Counted from the first letter of the stretch, positions 42,659-52,744 are shown. The stretch: 64,000 nt of DNA from an uncultured Bacilli bacterium (GCA_934167875.1 CAKPMC010000003.1:49858-113857), one strand, 5' to 3'. Made by a program: numbers and translations. Notes: generated by a model from the sequence alone, not told the origin.

Positions 42659-45600
42659 CTAATGTTTCTAATGGTTCTTCATCAGCAAATTGACTAGCAA
42701 GTTCAAAATCTACATCTTTGTACATTTTAGCACCTGTTCCAGCTGGAATTAATTTACCAATAATAACATTTTCTTTTAATCCTTGTAAATGATCAACCTT
42801 ACCACGAATAGCAGCATCTGTTAATACTCTTGTTGTCTCTTGGAAGCTTGCTGCAGATAAGAATGATTCAATTTCAAGAGATGCTTTAGTAATACCTAGA
42901 AGTACTGGTCTACCAGTAGCTGGTTTCTTACCACTAATAATAGCTTCCTTGTTAGCTTTAGTAAAGTCATAGAAATCAACCATAGCACCAGGTAAGAATC
43001 TAGTACCACCACCATCTACAATACGAATTCTACTAATCATCTTACTAGCAATAACTTCAATATGCTTATCAGAAATATCAACACCTTGACTACGATAAGT
43101 ATTTTGAACTTCTTTTAAGATATACTCTTGTGTAGTAAGTGGGTCAGTAACAGCAAGTAATTCTTTAGGGCTAATAGCTCCTTCAGTTAATTTCTCACCA
43201 GCTACTACCTTAGAACCTTTTTCTACACGAAGTTTAGATCCATAATTAGTAACATGTTCTTTAGTTTCAACATCATTCTTAATAGATATTCTAAATTTAC
43301 CATGATCTTCATCAATCTTAGTAACTGTACCATCAATTTCAGCAATAGTAGCTTTTCCTTTTGGTATACGAGCTTCGAATAATTCTTGTACACGAGGAAG
43401 ACCTTGTGTGATATCTTCTCCACCAGCAACACCACCAGTATGGAATGTTCTCATGGTTAACTGAGTACCAGGTTCACCGATTGATTGAGCAGCCATAACA
43501 CCGATAGCTTCACCAACTTCTACTAAGTTACCAGTAGCTAAGTTCTTACCATAACATTTTTGACATACACCATTGTGAGTACCACAAGTTAAGATTGTAC
43601 GAATTTCTACTTCTTCAATACCAGCATCTACTATTTTATCTGCTAATTGATCAGTAACATAAGTTAATTTATCACAAATAACTTCTTTAGTTGTTGGATT
43701 AATTACTTTCTTATTAGTATATCTACCAACAATTCTATCTCTTAATGATTCAATAACACTACCAGTCTTATCGTTAATAAATGCACGAACTACAACACCT
43801 TGGTCAGTTCCACAATCTTCTTCACGAACGATAATGTCATGACTTACATCAACTAAACGACGAGTTAAGTATCCAGAATCGGCAGTCTTTAATGCAGTAT
43901 CGGCACTACCTTTACGAGCACCATGAGTACTTAAGAAGAACTCTGATACTGATAATCCTTCTTTGAATGAAGATAATACTGGGATTTCAACACTTTCTCC
44001 ATTTGGTTTAGCCATCAAACCACGCATACCTGCAACCTGTGTAAAGTTAGAAATATTACCACGTGCTTTAGAGTGCATCATCATGAAGATTGGGTTATCT
44101 AAATCAGCATTAGCTTTTTCTTGAAGTTCTGCTTGAACTTTATCCTTAGCAGCATTCCATGTTTCAACTACTTTTTCATATCTTTCTTGATCAGTAATTA
44201 AACCACGTTTATATTGTTTGTTAATATTATCAACAATTTTTTGAGCTTCAGCTACAATTTCTGGTTTCTTATCACTACTTACAACATCAGCCATAGATAC
44301 TGTAATACCAGCTATTGTTGAATATTTAAATCCTAAGTCTTTTAACTTATCAAGCATGATAGAAGTTTCAGTTGTTTTATAACGTTTAAATACTTGAGCA
44401 ATTACCTTCTCTAATACACCTTTAGCAAAAGGTTTAACAAGAGGCATACTAGCAATTACTTCTGGAATATTTTGTCCCATTTCAATGAAATATTTATTTG
44501 GTGTAATATTTTGAATATTATCATCAGTTGGTTCATTAATAAATGGGAATGAATCTGGTAAAATTTCATTAAATTTAATCTTACCAACTGTAGTTACTAA
44601 GTATTTACCATGTTGTTCTTCAGTAAATAATTTATACTTAAATGAATCAACAGGTATAGCTATTCTTGTATGAAGTGTAATTTCTCTTCTTTCATAAGCC
44701 ATTAAAGCTTCATTTGTATTTTTGAATAATCTTCCTTCACCTGGAAGACCAGCTTTTTCCATAGTAATATAGTAGTTACCTAAAACCATATCCTGGCTTG
44801 GTGTAACAATAGGGTCTCCAGATTTTGGATGTAAGATGTTATTAGCACCTAACATTAAAAGTCTAGCTTCTGCTTGAGCTTCTTCTGATAAAGGTACGTG
44901 TACAGCCATCTGGTCACCATCGAAGTCAGCATTAAATGCAGTACAAACAAGTGGATGTAAACGAATAGCTTTACCACCAATTAGAATTGGTTCAAATGCT
45001 TGAATACCAAGTCTATGAAGTGTAGGAGCACGGTTTAATAATACTGGATGCTCTTTAATTACTTCTTCAACAACATCCCAAACTACAGGATCCTGATTAT
45101 CTATTAATTTCTTAGCAGCTTTAATATTGTGAGCAATATCTTTACTTACTAATCCATGAATAACATGTGGTTTAAATAATTCAAGTGCCATTTCTTTAGG
45201 AATACCACATTGATACATCTTAAGTGATGGACCAACAACGATAACGCTACGACCAGAATAGTCAACACGTTTTCCTAATAAGTTTTGACGGAAACGACCT
45301 TGTTTACCTTTCAACATACTAGAAAGTGATTTTAAAGGTCTGTTACCAGCACCAGTTACACTTCTACCACGACGTCCGTTATCAAATAAAGCATCAACTG
45401 CTTCTTGTAACATACGTTTTTCATTTTGAATAATGATAGATGGAGCACCTAAGTCAATTAATTTCTTTAAACGGTTATTACGGTTAATAACACGACGATA
45501 TAAATCATTTAAATCACTAGTTGCAAATCTACCACCATCAAGTTGAATCATTGGTCTAAGTTCAGGTGGAATAACTGGAATACAATCTAAAATCATCCAT

Positions 45601-46271
45601 TCAGGTTTATTTCCAGATTTATAGAATGCATCAAGCACATCTATTCTCTTTAATAATCTAACACGTTTTTGTCCTTGTGCTTCTTCTAGTTCTTTAGTTA
45701 TTTCATTAATTTCTTTTTCAAGATCAACTTTCTTTAATAACTCTTTAATAGCTTCAGCACCCATACCTACTTTAAAAGTATTTCCATACTTTTCATAGTA
45801 AGCACGATATTCTTTTTCAGATAAAGTTTGTTTATTTTCAAGTGGAGTATTTCCTTTATCAATTACTACATAACTAACAAAGTATAATACTTCTTCCAAA
45901 TCTCTTGGACTCATATCAAGTACAAGACCCATACGAGATGGAACTCCTTTAAAGAACCAAATATGTGATACAGGAGACGCAAGCTCAATGTGTCCCATTC
46001 TCTCACGTCTTACCTTACTACGTGTAACTTCTACACCACAACGATCACATACGATATTTTTATAACGAACACGTTTGTATTTACCACAAGCACATTCGAA
46101 ATCTTTAGTTGGTCCAAAGATTTTTTCACAGAACAAACCATCACGTTCTGGTCTTAATGTTCTATAGTTAATAGTCTCAGGTTTTTTAACCTCACCATAA
46201 CTCCATTCACGAATTTTCTCAGGAGATGCAATACCAATTTTTAGAGCATCAAATTTATCTACTGCTATCAT
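42642..46271 (-). CDS. rpoC: RNA polymerase beta' subunit
   Basis: The 1209-aa subunit shows the N-terminal zinc site (CACGKYK...CDRCG), the bridge and rudder region, NADFDGD at about residues 445-451 holding the catalytic Mg2+, the second zinc site (CGTDQG...CGTHNGVCQKCYG), and the trigger-loop stretch RTFHTGGVAGGEDITQGLPR. It lacks large lineage insertions. It begins three bases after rpoB. Confidence 0.98.
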   Translation of the reverse strand: MIAVDKFDALKIGIASPEKIREWSYGEVKKPETINYRTLRPERDGLFCEKIFGPTKDFECACGKYKRVRYKNIVCDRCGVEVTRSKVRRERMGHIELASPVSHIWFFKGVPSRMGLVLDMSPRDLEEVLYFVSYVVIDKGNTPLENKQTLSEKEYRAYYEKYGNTFKVGMGAEAIKELLKKVDLEKEINEITKELEEAQGQKRVRLLKRIDVLDAFYKSGNKPEWMILDCIPVIPPELRPMIQLDGGRFATSDLNDLYRRVINRNNRLKKLIDLGAPSIIIQNEKRMLQEAVDALFDNGRRGRSVTGAGNRPLKSLSSMLKGKQGRFRQNLLGKRVDYSGRSVIVVGPSLKMYQCGIPKEMALELFKPHVIHGLVSKDIAHNIKAAKKLIDNQDPVVWDVVEEVIKEHPVLLNRAPTLHRLGIQAFEPILIGGKAIRLHPLVCTAFNADFDGDQMAVHVPLSEEAQAEARLLMLGANNILHPKSGDPIVTPSQDMVLGNYYITMEKAGLPGEGRLFKNTNEALMAYERREITLHTRIAIPVDSFKYKLFTEEQHGKYLVTTVGKIKFNEILPDSFPFINEPTDDNIQNITPNKYFIEMGQNIPEVIASMPLVKPFAKGVLEKVIAQVFKRYKTTETSIMLDKLKDLGFKYSTIAGITVSMADVVSSDKKPEIVAEAQKIVDNINKQYKRGLITDQERYEKVVETWNAAKDKVQAELQEKANADLDNPIFMMMHSKARGNISNFTQVAGMRGLMAKPNGESVEIPVLSSFKEGLSVSEFFLSTHGARKGSADTALKTADSGYLTRRLVDVSHDIIVREEDCGTDQGVVVRAFINDKTGSVIESLRDRIVGRYTNKKVINPTTKEVICDKLTYVTDQLADKIVDAGIEEVEIRTILTCGTHNGVCQKCYGKNLATGNLVEVGEAIGVMAAQSIGEPGTQLTMRTFHTGGVAGGEDITQGLPRVQELFEARIPKGKATIAEIDGTVTKIDEDHGKFRISIKNDVETKEHVTNYGSKLRVEKGSKVVAGEKLTEGAISPKELLAVTDPLTTQEYILKEVQNTYRSQGVDISDKHIEVIASKMISRIRIVDGGGTRFLPGAMVDFYDFTKANKEAIISGKKPATGRPVLLGITKASLEIESFLSAASFQETTRVLTDAAIRGKVDHLQGLKENVIIGKLIPAGTGAKMYKDVDFELASQFADEEPLETLEEEFM

Positions 46272-46273
46272 TT

Positions 46274-49200
46274 TTATTCATCCCCTTCCATTAAATCTTG
46301 TTCAATCATATCTTCATCAAAATCTAAATCAAAATCATCTTCGTCATCAAATTCACTATCTTCTTCGTAATCTTCATCTGCTGCTTCATTATTAGGAATT
46401 AATGGTGCATCAATTTCATTTTCATTAGAATTTGTTTCATCTTTATTTTCATCTTGTTCTAATTGTTTTAAATCTAATTCATTACCTTCATCATCTATTA
46501 TTGAAATATCAAGTCCTAATGCTTGGAATTCTTTCATTAATACTCTAAATGACTCTGGCATACCAGCTTGATTTATTTCCTCACCCTTAACAATTGATTC
46601 ATATACTTTAACACGTCCAAGTACATCATCAGATTTGTAAGTAATGATTTCTTGTAATGTATGAGCAGCACCATATGCTTCTAGTGCCCAAACTTCCATT
46701 TCACCAAATCTCTGTCCACCAAATTGAGCTTTACCACCAAGAGGTTGTTGTGTAACTAATGAGTAAGGTCCAGTAGAACGAGCATGAAGTTTATCATCAA
46801 CCATGTGGTGTAGTTTAATCATGTACATAACACCAACTGATATACGATTATCAAAAGGTTCACCAGTACGACCATTGTAAAGAACAGTCTTACCATCTTC
46901 ATCCATTCCAGCTTCCTTCATCATATCAATGATATCTTGGTTAGAAGCACCATCAAATACTGGAGTTGCAAAATGAACATTTAATTTCTTAGCAGCCATA
47001 CCTAAGTGTAGTTCTAGGATCTGTCCAATGTTCATACGGCTTGGTACACCTTGTGGATTTAACATGATATCAACTGGAGTACCATCTGGTAAATATGGCA
47101 TATCTTCACTTGGTAAAATCAATGAAATAACACCCTTATTACCATGACGTCCAGACATCTTATCACCAATTTGAATCTTACGTTTTTGAGCTATATATAC
47201 ACGAATTACTTTACTAACACCAGCAGGTAATTCATCATTATCTTTTCTTGAATAAATCTTAACATCGTGAACAATACCTTCTCCACCATGTGGAACACGT
47301 AAAGATGTATCACGAACTTCACGAGTTTTTTCACCAAAGATTGCATGTAATAATTTTTCTTCTGAAGTAAGTTCAGCCATTCCCTTAGGAGTAACTTTAC
47401 CAACAAGGATATCTCCTTCATGTACTTCAGTACCAATTATTACAATACCATTTTCATCTAAGTTACGACGAGCATCATCACCAACATTTGGAATATCACG
47501 TGTAATTTCTTCAGGTCCTAACTTAGTTTCACGACATTGCATTTGATAATCTTCAATATGAATTGAAGTATAAACGTCATCTCTAACTAATTTTTCATTT
47601 AAGATAACAGCATCCTCATAGTTATAACCATCAAAAGTCATGAATGCAACTACAACGTTTTTACCTAAAGCAAGTTCACCTTGATCCATACTTGGTCCAT
47701 CAGCTATAACATGTCCACGTTCAACTTTTTCACCAACTTGAACTATTGGTCTATGATGATAACATGAATCCTGGTTAGATTCTTCAAAGTTAGCTAAATA
47801 ATATGTATCTTTTCCAGTTTTATTTTTAATAACTATTTGTTTAGCATCAACATATTCAACTATACCATCAGCTTTTGCTTTAATAGCTGCACCACTATCA
47901 CGAGCAGCAATATATTCAACACCAGTTCCAACAAGTGGAGCTTCAGCCTTTAATAATGGTACTGATTGACGTTGCATGTTAGCACCCATTAGTGCACGAG
48001 TAGCATCATCGTGTTCCAAGAATGGAATACAACTTGTTGTAACAGCTACTACTTGTTGTGGACTAACATCAATATAATCTACTTGTTCTGGTTTTACTAA
48101 GATTGTATCTCCTCTAAAACGAGCAGAAACTAAATTATCAGTCATTACATTTTCTTCATTAGTTGATACAGTTGATTCAGAAATAATAACATCATTTTCT
48201 TCATCAGCTGTTAAATAATCAACTTGATCAGTAATCTTACAGTTTTCTACTTTACGATATGGAGTCATAATAAATCCATATTCATCTACTTTAGCATAAC
48301 TTGCTAAAGATGTAATAAGTCCAATATTAGCACCTTCAGGAGATTCAATAGGACATATTCTACCATAGTGAGAAGGGTTAACATCACGTACTTCCATACC
48401 AGCACGATCACGAGATAATCCACCAGGTCCTAAAGCAGATAAACGACGTTTATTAGTAAGCTCACTGATAGGGTTAATCTGATCCATGAATTGAGATAAT
48501 TGGCTAGATCCAAAGAACTCTTTCATAGCAGCAGTAACAGGTCTAATATTAATTAAAGTCTTAGGTGTTACTTCTTCCATTTCTTGAGTAGTCATTCTTT
48601 CACGAATAACTCTTTCCATACGACTTACACCAATTCTAAATTGATTTTGTAATAATTCACCAACTTGACGAATACGACGATTTCCTAAATGATCGATTTC
48701 ATCATATTCACCAACACCCTCTAATAATGTTAAGTAATATGATACAGATGCATAAACATCAGAAATAGTAAGTCTCTTAACATCAAGAGTTTGATCATTA
48801 CCTATAATAGTAAGTTTTTCTTTTTTATTATTAGGATTATATATCTTAACTTCTTGAATTTTATTAAATCCATCTAATTCTTCATTAATTTTAGCTTCTC
48901 TTACTCCGTAACCATCTTCAAAAATAGGTCTCAAAGTATCTAAAACATCCTTAGTTACTAAAGTATCCTTAGCTACTACTATTTCACCATTTACTTTAAT
49001 ATCTTCAGCTAATGTTTGATTAAGTAATCTATCTAATACATTTAATTTACGATTAAATTTATAACGACCAACTTTAGCTAAATCATAACGGAATTCATCA
49101 AAGAATCTAGTAATAATTTGATTTTTAGATGAATCAAGAGTAGCTGGTTCACCTGGTCTTAATTTTTCATAAATTTCGATTAATGCTTCATCTGTATTTC

Positions 49201-49879
49201 TAGTAGAATCTTTTAAAATAGTATTCTCAATATATTGATTTTTACCAAACATATCACGAATATCATCATCACTAGACAAACCAAAAGCACGTAACAATGT
49301 AGTTAAAGTTACTTTTCTAGTACGATCAATTCTAACATACAATACATCTCTTGCATCAGTTTCAAATTCTAACCAAGTTCCACGAGTTGGAATGATTTGA
49401 GATGTAATTAATTCTCTACCATTCTTATCGATTTCATGATTAAAATATACACTTGGAGAACGTACCAATTGACTAACAATAACACGTTCAGCACCATTAA
49501 TAATGAACGTACCGCTATCAGTCATCAAAGGCATGTCACCTAAGAATATTTCTTGTTCCTTTACTTCTCCAGTTTCATGATTAAATAATCTAACTTCAAC
49601 CTTAAGTGGAGCAGAATAAGTTGTTTCACGATCCTTACACTCTTTTATAGAAAATCTTGGCTCATCAAAATGATAGTCTCCAAATTCCAAAGATAGAGTT
49701 CCAGAAAAATTTTCTACGGGGAATAAGTCCTCAAATACCTCTTTAATACCAGTAGTAATAAACTCTTGGTAAGATTTGGTTTGGATTTCTAGTAAATCCT
49801 TTAGTTCGTAAGTATTTCTAATCTTAGAAAAGCTTCTTCTTTCACGATGGTCACCACATTTAATTATCTTATATGCCAC
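46274..49879 (-). CDS. rpoB: RNA polymerase beta subunit
   Basis: The 1201-aa subunit includes the rifampicin region (SQLSQFMDQINPISELTNKRRLSALGPGGLSRDRAGMEVRDVNPSHYGRICPIESPEG), whose residues are of the sensitive type. It also has GDKMSGRHGNKGV near the active site. The C-terminal tail is unusual: about 60 acidic residues (NEAADEDYEEDSEFDDEDDFDLDFDEDMIEQDLMEGDE) extend past the normal end. Translation starts at GTG after GGGGTGA. Confidence 0.98.
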   Translation of the reverse strand: MAYKIIKCGDHRERRSFSKIRNTYELKDLLEIQTKSYQEFITTGIKEVFEDLFPVENFSGTLSLEFGDYHFDEPRFSIKECKDRETTYSAPLKVEVRLFNHETGEVKEQEIFLGDMPLMTDSGTFIINGAERVIVSQLVRSPSVYFNHEIDKNGRELITSQIIPTRGTWLEFETDARDVLYVRIDRTRKVTLTTLLRAFGLSSDDDIRDMFGKNQYIENTILKDSTRNTDEALIEIYEKLRPGEPATLDSSKNQIITRFFDEFRYDLAKVGRYKFNRKLNVLDRLLNQTLAEDIKVNGEIVVAKDTLVTKDVLDTLRPIFEDGYGVREAKINEELDGFNKIQEVKIYNPNNKKEKLTIIGNDQTLDVKRLTISDVYASVSYYLTLLEGVGEYDEIDHLGNRRIRQVGELLQNQFRIGVSRMERVIRERMTTQEMEEVTPKTLINIRPVTAAMKEFFGSSQLSQFMDQINPISELTNKRRLSALGPGGLSRDRAGMEVRDVNPSHYGRICPIESPEGANIGLITSLASYAKVDEYGFIMTPYRKVENCKITDQVDYLTADEENDVIISESTVSTNEENVMTDNLVSARFRGDTILVKPEQVDYIDVSPQQVVAVTTSCIPFLEHDDATRALMGANMQRQSVPLLKAEAPLVGTGVEYIAARDSGAAIKAKADGIVEYVDAKQIVIKNKTGKDTYYLANFEESNQDSCYHHRPIVQVGEKVERGHVIADGPSMDQGELALGKNVVVAFMTFDGYNYEDAVILNEKLVRDDVYTSIHIEDYQMQCRETKLGPEEITRDIPNVGDDARRNLDENGIVIIGTEVHEGDILVGKVTPKGMAELTSEEKLLHAIFGEKTREVRDTSLRVPHGGEGIVHDVKIYSRKDNDELPAGVSKVIRVYIAQKRKIQIGDKMSGRHGNKGVISLILPSEDMPYLPDGTPVDIMLNPQGVPSRMNIGQILELHLGMAAKKLNVHFATPVFDGASNQDIIDMMKEAGMDEDGKTVLYNGRTGEPFDNRISVGVMYMIKLHHMVDDKLHARSTGPYSLVTQQPLGGKAQFGGQRFGEMEVWALEAYGAAHTLQEIITYKSDDVLGRVKVYESIVKGEEINQAGMPESFRVLMKEFQALGLDISIIDDEGNELDLKQLEQDENKDETNSNENEIDAPLIPNNEAADEDYEEDSEFDDEDDFDLDFDEDMIEQDLMEGDE

Positions 49880-49948
49880 TAAAATTCACCCCTATACATA
49901 ATAATCAAAGAACATATTTATCCAAAAATAATACGTTGCCAATTTATA

Positions 49949-49977
49949 TTATTAGCACACTTTTAACAACAAGTCAA
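49949..49977 (-). promoter_or_regulatory. rpoB promoter
   Basis: TTGACT (49972-49977), 17-base spacer, TAATAA (49949-49954). The -35 covers the TGA stop of rsmC. Confidence 0.7.
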
Positions 49978-50558
49978 CGAATTTTACATTTTATAACAAA
50001 AAAACCTTTATTTTTTTCTAGTACCTGAACATTATATGTATCATTAAGATCTTTTATTAATGATTTAGCACCTTGATCTTTATGAATTACTAAAAATAAT
50101 GCACCATCTAATTCTAAATGTTCCTTTGCTCCAAATAATATTTCATACACAATCTTTTTACCAGCTCTAATTGGTGGATTGGTAATTATGGTATTATATT
50201 TATCAATAATGTTTTCATAACAATTACTTTCTATAACTAGAGCATCGGCATTATTTTCTTTAATGTTCATTTTAGCTAAATGAAGAGCTCTTTTATTAAC
50301 ATCACACATAACCGCCTTATTGCCAGTTAACTTAGAAGCTATTATACCTATAGGTCCATAACCACATCCAACATCCAAAATTGAACCAGTTACTTCATCC
50401 CAAGGTATGTTTTCAAGTAATAATCTACTTCCGTAATCCAAATGTTCTTTGCAAAACACACCATTATCACTATAAAAACAGAATTTTTTATTAAGAATAT
50501 CAACATCAAATTTTCTAATTTCACTTTTTAATTCAACATTATCAAAATATTGTGCCAA
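49974..50558 (-). CDS. Class I methyltransferase, RsmC/YbxB type
   Basis: The 194-aa SAM-dependent methyltransferase has GSILDVGCGYGPIGI as the SAM loop and TIITNPPIRAGKK as the NPP-type catalytic motif of N2-guanine methyltransferases. It is in the position of ybxB between rplL and rpoB in Bacilli. The likely substrate is a guanine of 16S rRNA. GGAGGGG precedes the start. A promoter and an attenuator-like hairpin lie upstream. Confidence 0.88.
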   Translation of the reverse strand: MAQYFDNVELKSEIRKFDVDILNKKFCFYSDNGVFCKEHLDYGSRLLLENIPWDEVTGSILDVGCGYGPIGIIASKLTGNKAVMCDVNKRALHLAKMNIKENNADALVIESNCYENIIDKYNTIITNPPIRAGKKIVYEILFGAKEHLELDGALFLVIHKDQGAKSLIKDLNDTYNVQVLEKNKGFFVIKCKIR

Positions 50559-50576
50559 AGTACCCCTCCTAAAAAG

Positions 50577-50614
50577 TAAAAGAACTAACTATCATCAATA
50601 TAATAGTTAGTTCT
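50577..50614 (-). terminator. Leader hairpin / attenuator upstream of rsmC
   Basis: AGAACTAACTAT, ten bases, ATAGTTAGTTCT, then TTTACTTTTT on the minus strand. It lies within the first 50 bases of the predicted rsmC message, before its ribosome site. Confidence 0.65.
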
Positions 50615-50628
50615 CCTTTCGTACCTAT

Positions 50629-50657
50629 ATAATACACCAGAAGTTAATTTTTTTCAA
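50629..50657 (-). promoter_or_regulatory. rsmC promoter
   Basis: TTGAAA (50652-50657), 17-base spacer, TATTAT (50629-50634). Confidence 0.75.
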
Positions 50658-50687
50658 GATATTTTTTTCTAAAGATAATATTCTTAC

Positions 50688-50716
50688 TTTACTTATAAAT
50701 AAAAAAATGATATAAT
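50688..50716 (+). promoter_or_regulatory. Promoter of the helical-repeat gene
   Basis: TTTACT (50688-50693), 17-base spacer, TATAAT (50711-50716). It is back-to-back with the rsmC promoter. Confidence 0.7.
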
Positions 50717-50743
50717 ATGAGCCATTAAAAAGAGGTGTATTCA

Positions 50744-51682
50744 ATGACTCATACATACGAAGAAATTAAAGTTTACATTAATGATAATTTTGATTATTTA
50801 AATTTAAGTGAAAAAGAGGAAGAAAGATATATAAAATTTATAAATAAAATGGATAATTATATTAATACTCATCCAAACAAATTCGTTAGTGACACTTTTA
50901 TTTTATTTCAAAATAGAATAGAAGAATTATATGCTTTTTTTAGAAAAGAGGGCCATTCAGAAGAAAAAAGTATTTTTCTAACTAAAAAAGCCGGACTATT
51001 ATCTGATAGAAAGAATATTTATACTAATTTAAGTTTTATCAGAGCCATCAATCTAGAAGAAAAAGTTTTAGCAGAAGACATAATCTTTTTTAGAAGAAAT
51101 ATTGATGAAGCTCATGCAAGAAAAGCATATTTAGTAAGTATCAATGATATAGACCAACAAACAATATACAATATTATGAAAACAACTACCAAAAGTTTTG
51201 AAGAAAAGTTTAACGTAAATATGACAGAATTATTAAAACAATATCCTATAACTGAAGAATTAAAAAGTATTTGGGCTTATCAAGCTAGTTTGACTGACGA
51301 AAAATTAAAACAAGAATTTGGGTTATCTCGCGAACAATTAGCTATGATATATCCAATTACTAAAGATGAATTAGAAACTATTAAAAAAATAGGAACATCA
51401 AGTAATGAAGAAATTATTAATAAATATGGAATTACAAAAGAAGAACTGTTAAGAAAGTATCCATTAAATCGTGATACTTTAAAAGCAATTATGTCAATTA
51501 ATAAAGCCAAAGAAGAAACTGTTAATCACTTATTTGGTAAACCAAAACAAGAAGTATTAAAATTAAGAACTATAACTACAGATATGATTTTATTAGCTAA
51601 CCAAAAAATAAAATTAAAACATAAATTACTTGAAACAGAAACAAAGCAACAAATAAAAAAGAAGGAACTATCAATTAGATAG
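50744..51682 (+). CDS. mTERF-like / helical-repeat protein inserted in the rpl-rpo cluster
   Basis: The 312-aa protein has no membrane segment. Residues 156-263 are three exact 36-residue units of the pattern [FY]G[LI]x[KR]EELxxxYP[IL]xxxxLxxI..., with a partial fourth to about 290. The stretch at residues 60-100 (AFFRKEGHSEEKSIFLTKKAGLLSDRKNIYTNLSFIRAINL) resembles an mTERF repeat, and the whole is probably an alpha-solenoid. mTERF proteins bind nucleic acid and act in transcription termination, but the match is by eye only. It is the only plus-strand gene in the 42-64 kb block. AGAGGTG marks the start at 50744. Confidence 0.6.
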   Translation: MTHTYEEIKVYINDNFDYLNLSEKEEERYIKFINKMDNYINTHPNKFVSDTFILFQNRIEELYAFFRKEGHSEEKSIFLTKKAGLLSDRKNIYTNLSFIRAINLEEKVLAEDIIFFRRNIDEAHARKAYLVSINDIDQQTIYNIMKTTTKSFEEKFNVNMTELLKQYPITEELKSIWAYQASLTDEKLKQEFGLSREQLAMIYPITKDELETIKKIGTSSNEEIINKYGITKEELLRKYPLNRDTLKAIMSINKAKEETVNHLFGKPKQEVLKLRTITTDMILLANQKIKLKHKLLETETKQQIKKKELSIR

Positions 51683-51688
51683 TTCCTT
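51662..51688. terminator. Bidirectional terminator between repeat gene and rplL
   Basis: AAGGAACTATC-aatta-GATAGTTCCTT. The left arm encodes the last residues of the repeat protein and the TAG opens the right arm. The minus strand has CTTTTTT for rplL. Confidence 0.85.
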
Positions 51689-51708
51689 TAATATTAGTCA
51701 AATTTATC

Positions 51709-52080
51709 TTACTTAAATTCAACAGTAGCTCCAGCTTCTTCAAGCTTAGCTTTAATATCGTTAGCTTCATCTTTAGAAACGTTTTCTTTAACTGTTCCGT
51801 TAGCATCAACAATGTCTTTAGATTCTTTTAAACCTAATCCAGTAATTTCACGAACTACTTTGATTACGTTAACTTTAGCAGCACCAGCGTCAGCGATTAC
51901 TACAGTAACTGTAGAACTTCCTTCATCTTCACTAGCTCCAGCTACAGGTGCAGCAGCAACTGCTACAGCAGATGGATCTACTCCAAATTCTTCTTTCATT
52001 GCATCTACTAATTCTTTAATTTCTAAAAGACTCATTTCTTTTAAGCTTTCGATAAAACTTTCTTTTGTTAATTTAGCCAT
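51709..52080 (-). CDS. rplL: 50S ribosomal protein L7/L12
   Basis: The 123-aa stalk protein has an N-terminal dimerisation helix, a flexible Ala-rich hinge (VAVAAAPVAGASEDE) and the C-terminal domain VNVIKVVREITGLGLKESKDIVD. It recruits translation factors. It is 28 bp after rplJ and is co-expressed with it. Its message ends at the terminator shared with the repeat gene. Confidence 0.98.
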   Translation of the reverse strand: MAKLTKESFIESLKEMSLLEIKELVDAMKEEFGVDPSAVAVAAAPVAGASEDEGSSTVTVVIADAGAAKVNVIKVVREITGLGLKESKDIVDANGTVKENVSKDEANDIKAKLEEAGATVEFK

Positions 52081-52108
52081 TTTATATTCCTCCCTAATTT
52101 TTTAAATA

Positions 52109-52606
52109 TTAATTTTCTTCTTTTTGTTTAGCATATAAGTCTAAACAGATTGATAAATCTTTTGGTATACCAATTAATGCACCAGCTAACATAGTAAGTA
52201 GTCCTTCTCTTGATGGAATCTTTGCAAGTTCTGCTAAAGCAGCCTTATCAGATACTTCTCCATCTACAATCCCTACTTTTAAAACTAATGCTGGGTGAGT
52301 TTTAGCAAAATCTGTTAAAACTTTAATTGGAGCAACTGCATCACTACCATAAGCAAAAGCACTTGGTCCTTCTAAACTAGAATTTACATCAATTTTTAAA
52401 TCATTGAATGCTCTAGCCATTAAAGTATTTTTATATACTTTATAATCAGCACCAACTTCACGAAGTTTTAATCTAAGATCTTTTGATTCGTTATCTGTAA
52501 GACCACGATAATCAAATAATACAACTGTAGTTGCTTCTTCAACTTTAGATTTTACCTCATCAATAATTTCTTGCTTCTTAGCTAAGATATTTACGTTTGC
52601 CACCAT
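52109..52606 (-). CDS. rplJ: 50S ribosomal protein L10
   Basis: The 165-aa protein holds the L7/L12 stalk. KQEIIDEVKSKVEEATTVVLFDYRGLT and ADYKVYKNTLMARA are typical. The start at 52606 follows AGGAGGTG at normal spacing; a longer frame would run into the L10 leader. Expression is probably autoregulated by the leader upstream. Confidence 0.97.
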   Translation of the reverse strand: MVANVNILAKKQEIIDEVKSKVEEATTVVLFDYRGLTDNESKDLRLKLREVGADYKVYKNTLMARAFNDLKIDVNSSLEGPSAFAYGSDAVAPIKVLTDFAKTHPALVLKVGIVDGEVSDKAALAELAKIPSREGLLTMLAGALIGIPKDLSICLDLYAKQKEEN

Positions 52607-52636
52607 TACACCTCCTTTAATTTTTTCATTTAGGGA

Positions 52637-52730
52637 TGCCATAAAAAAATTCTCGCACTAAACGAGAACTTTTTCAAAACTTAATAAAGTCCTCGGCAGG
52701 ATTTATTTTATACCTGCTGTCTATGGCACC
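52637..52730 (-). promoter_or_regulatory. Ribosomal protein L10 leader
   Basis: GGTGCCATAGACAGCAGG at the 5' end can pair with CCTGCC and TATGGCA further on. GTTCTCG...CGAGAA then TTTTTTT forms a terminator-like stem. This matches the L10(L12)4-binding leader known from Firmicutes. Confidence 0.85.
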
Positions 52731-52744
52731 AATAAATTACTAAT

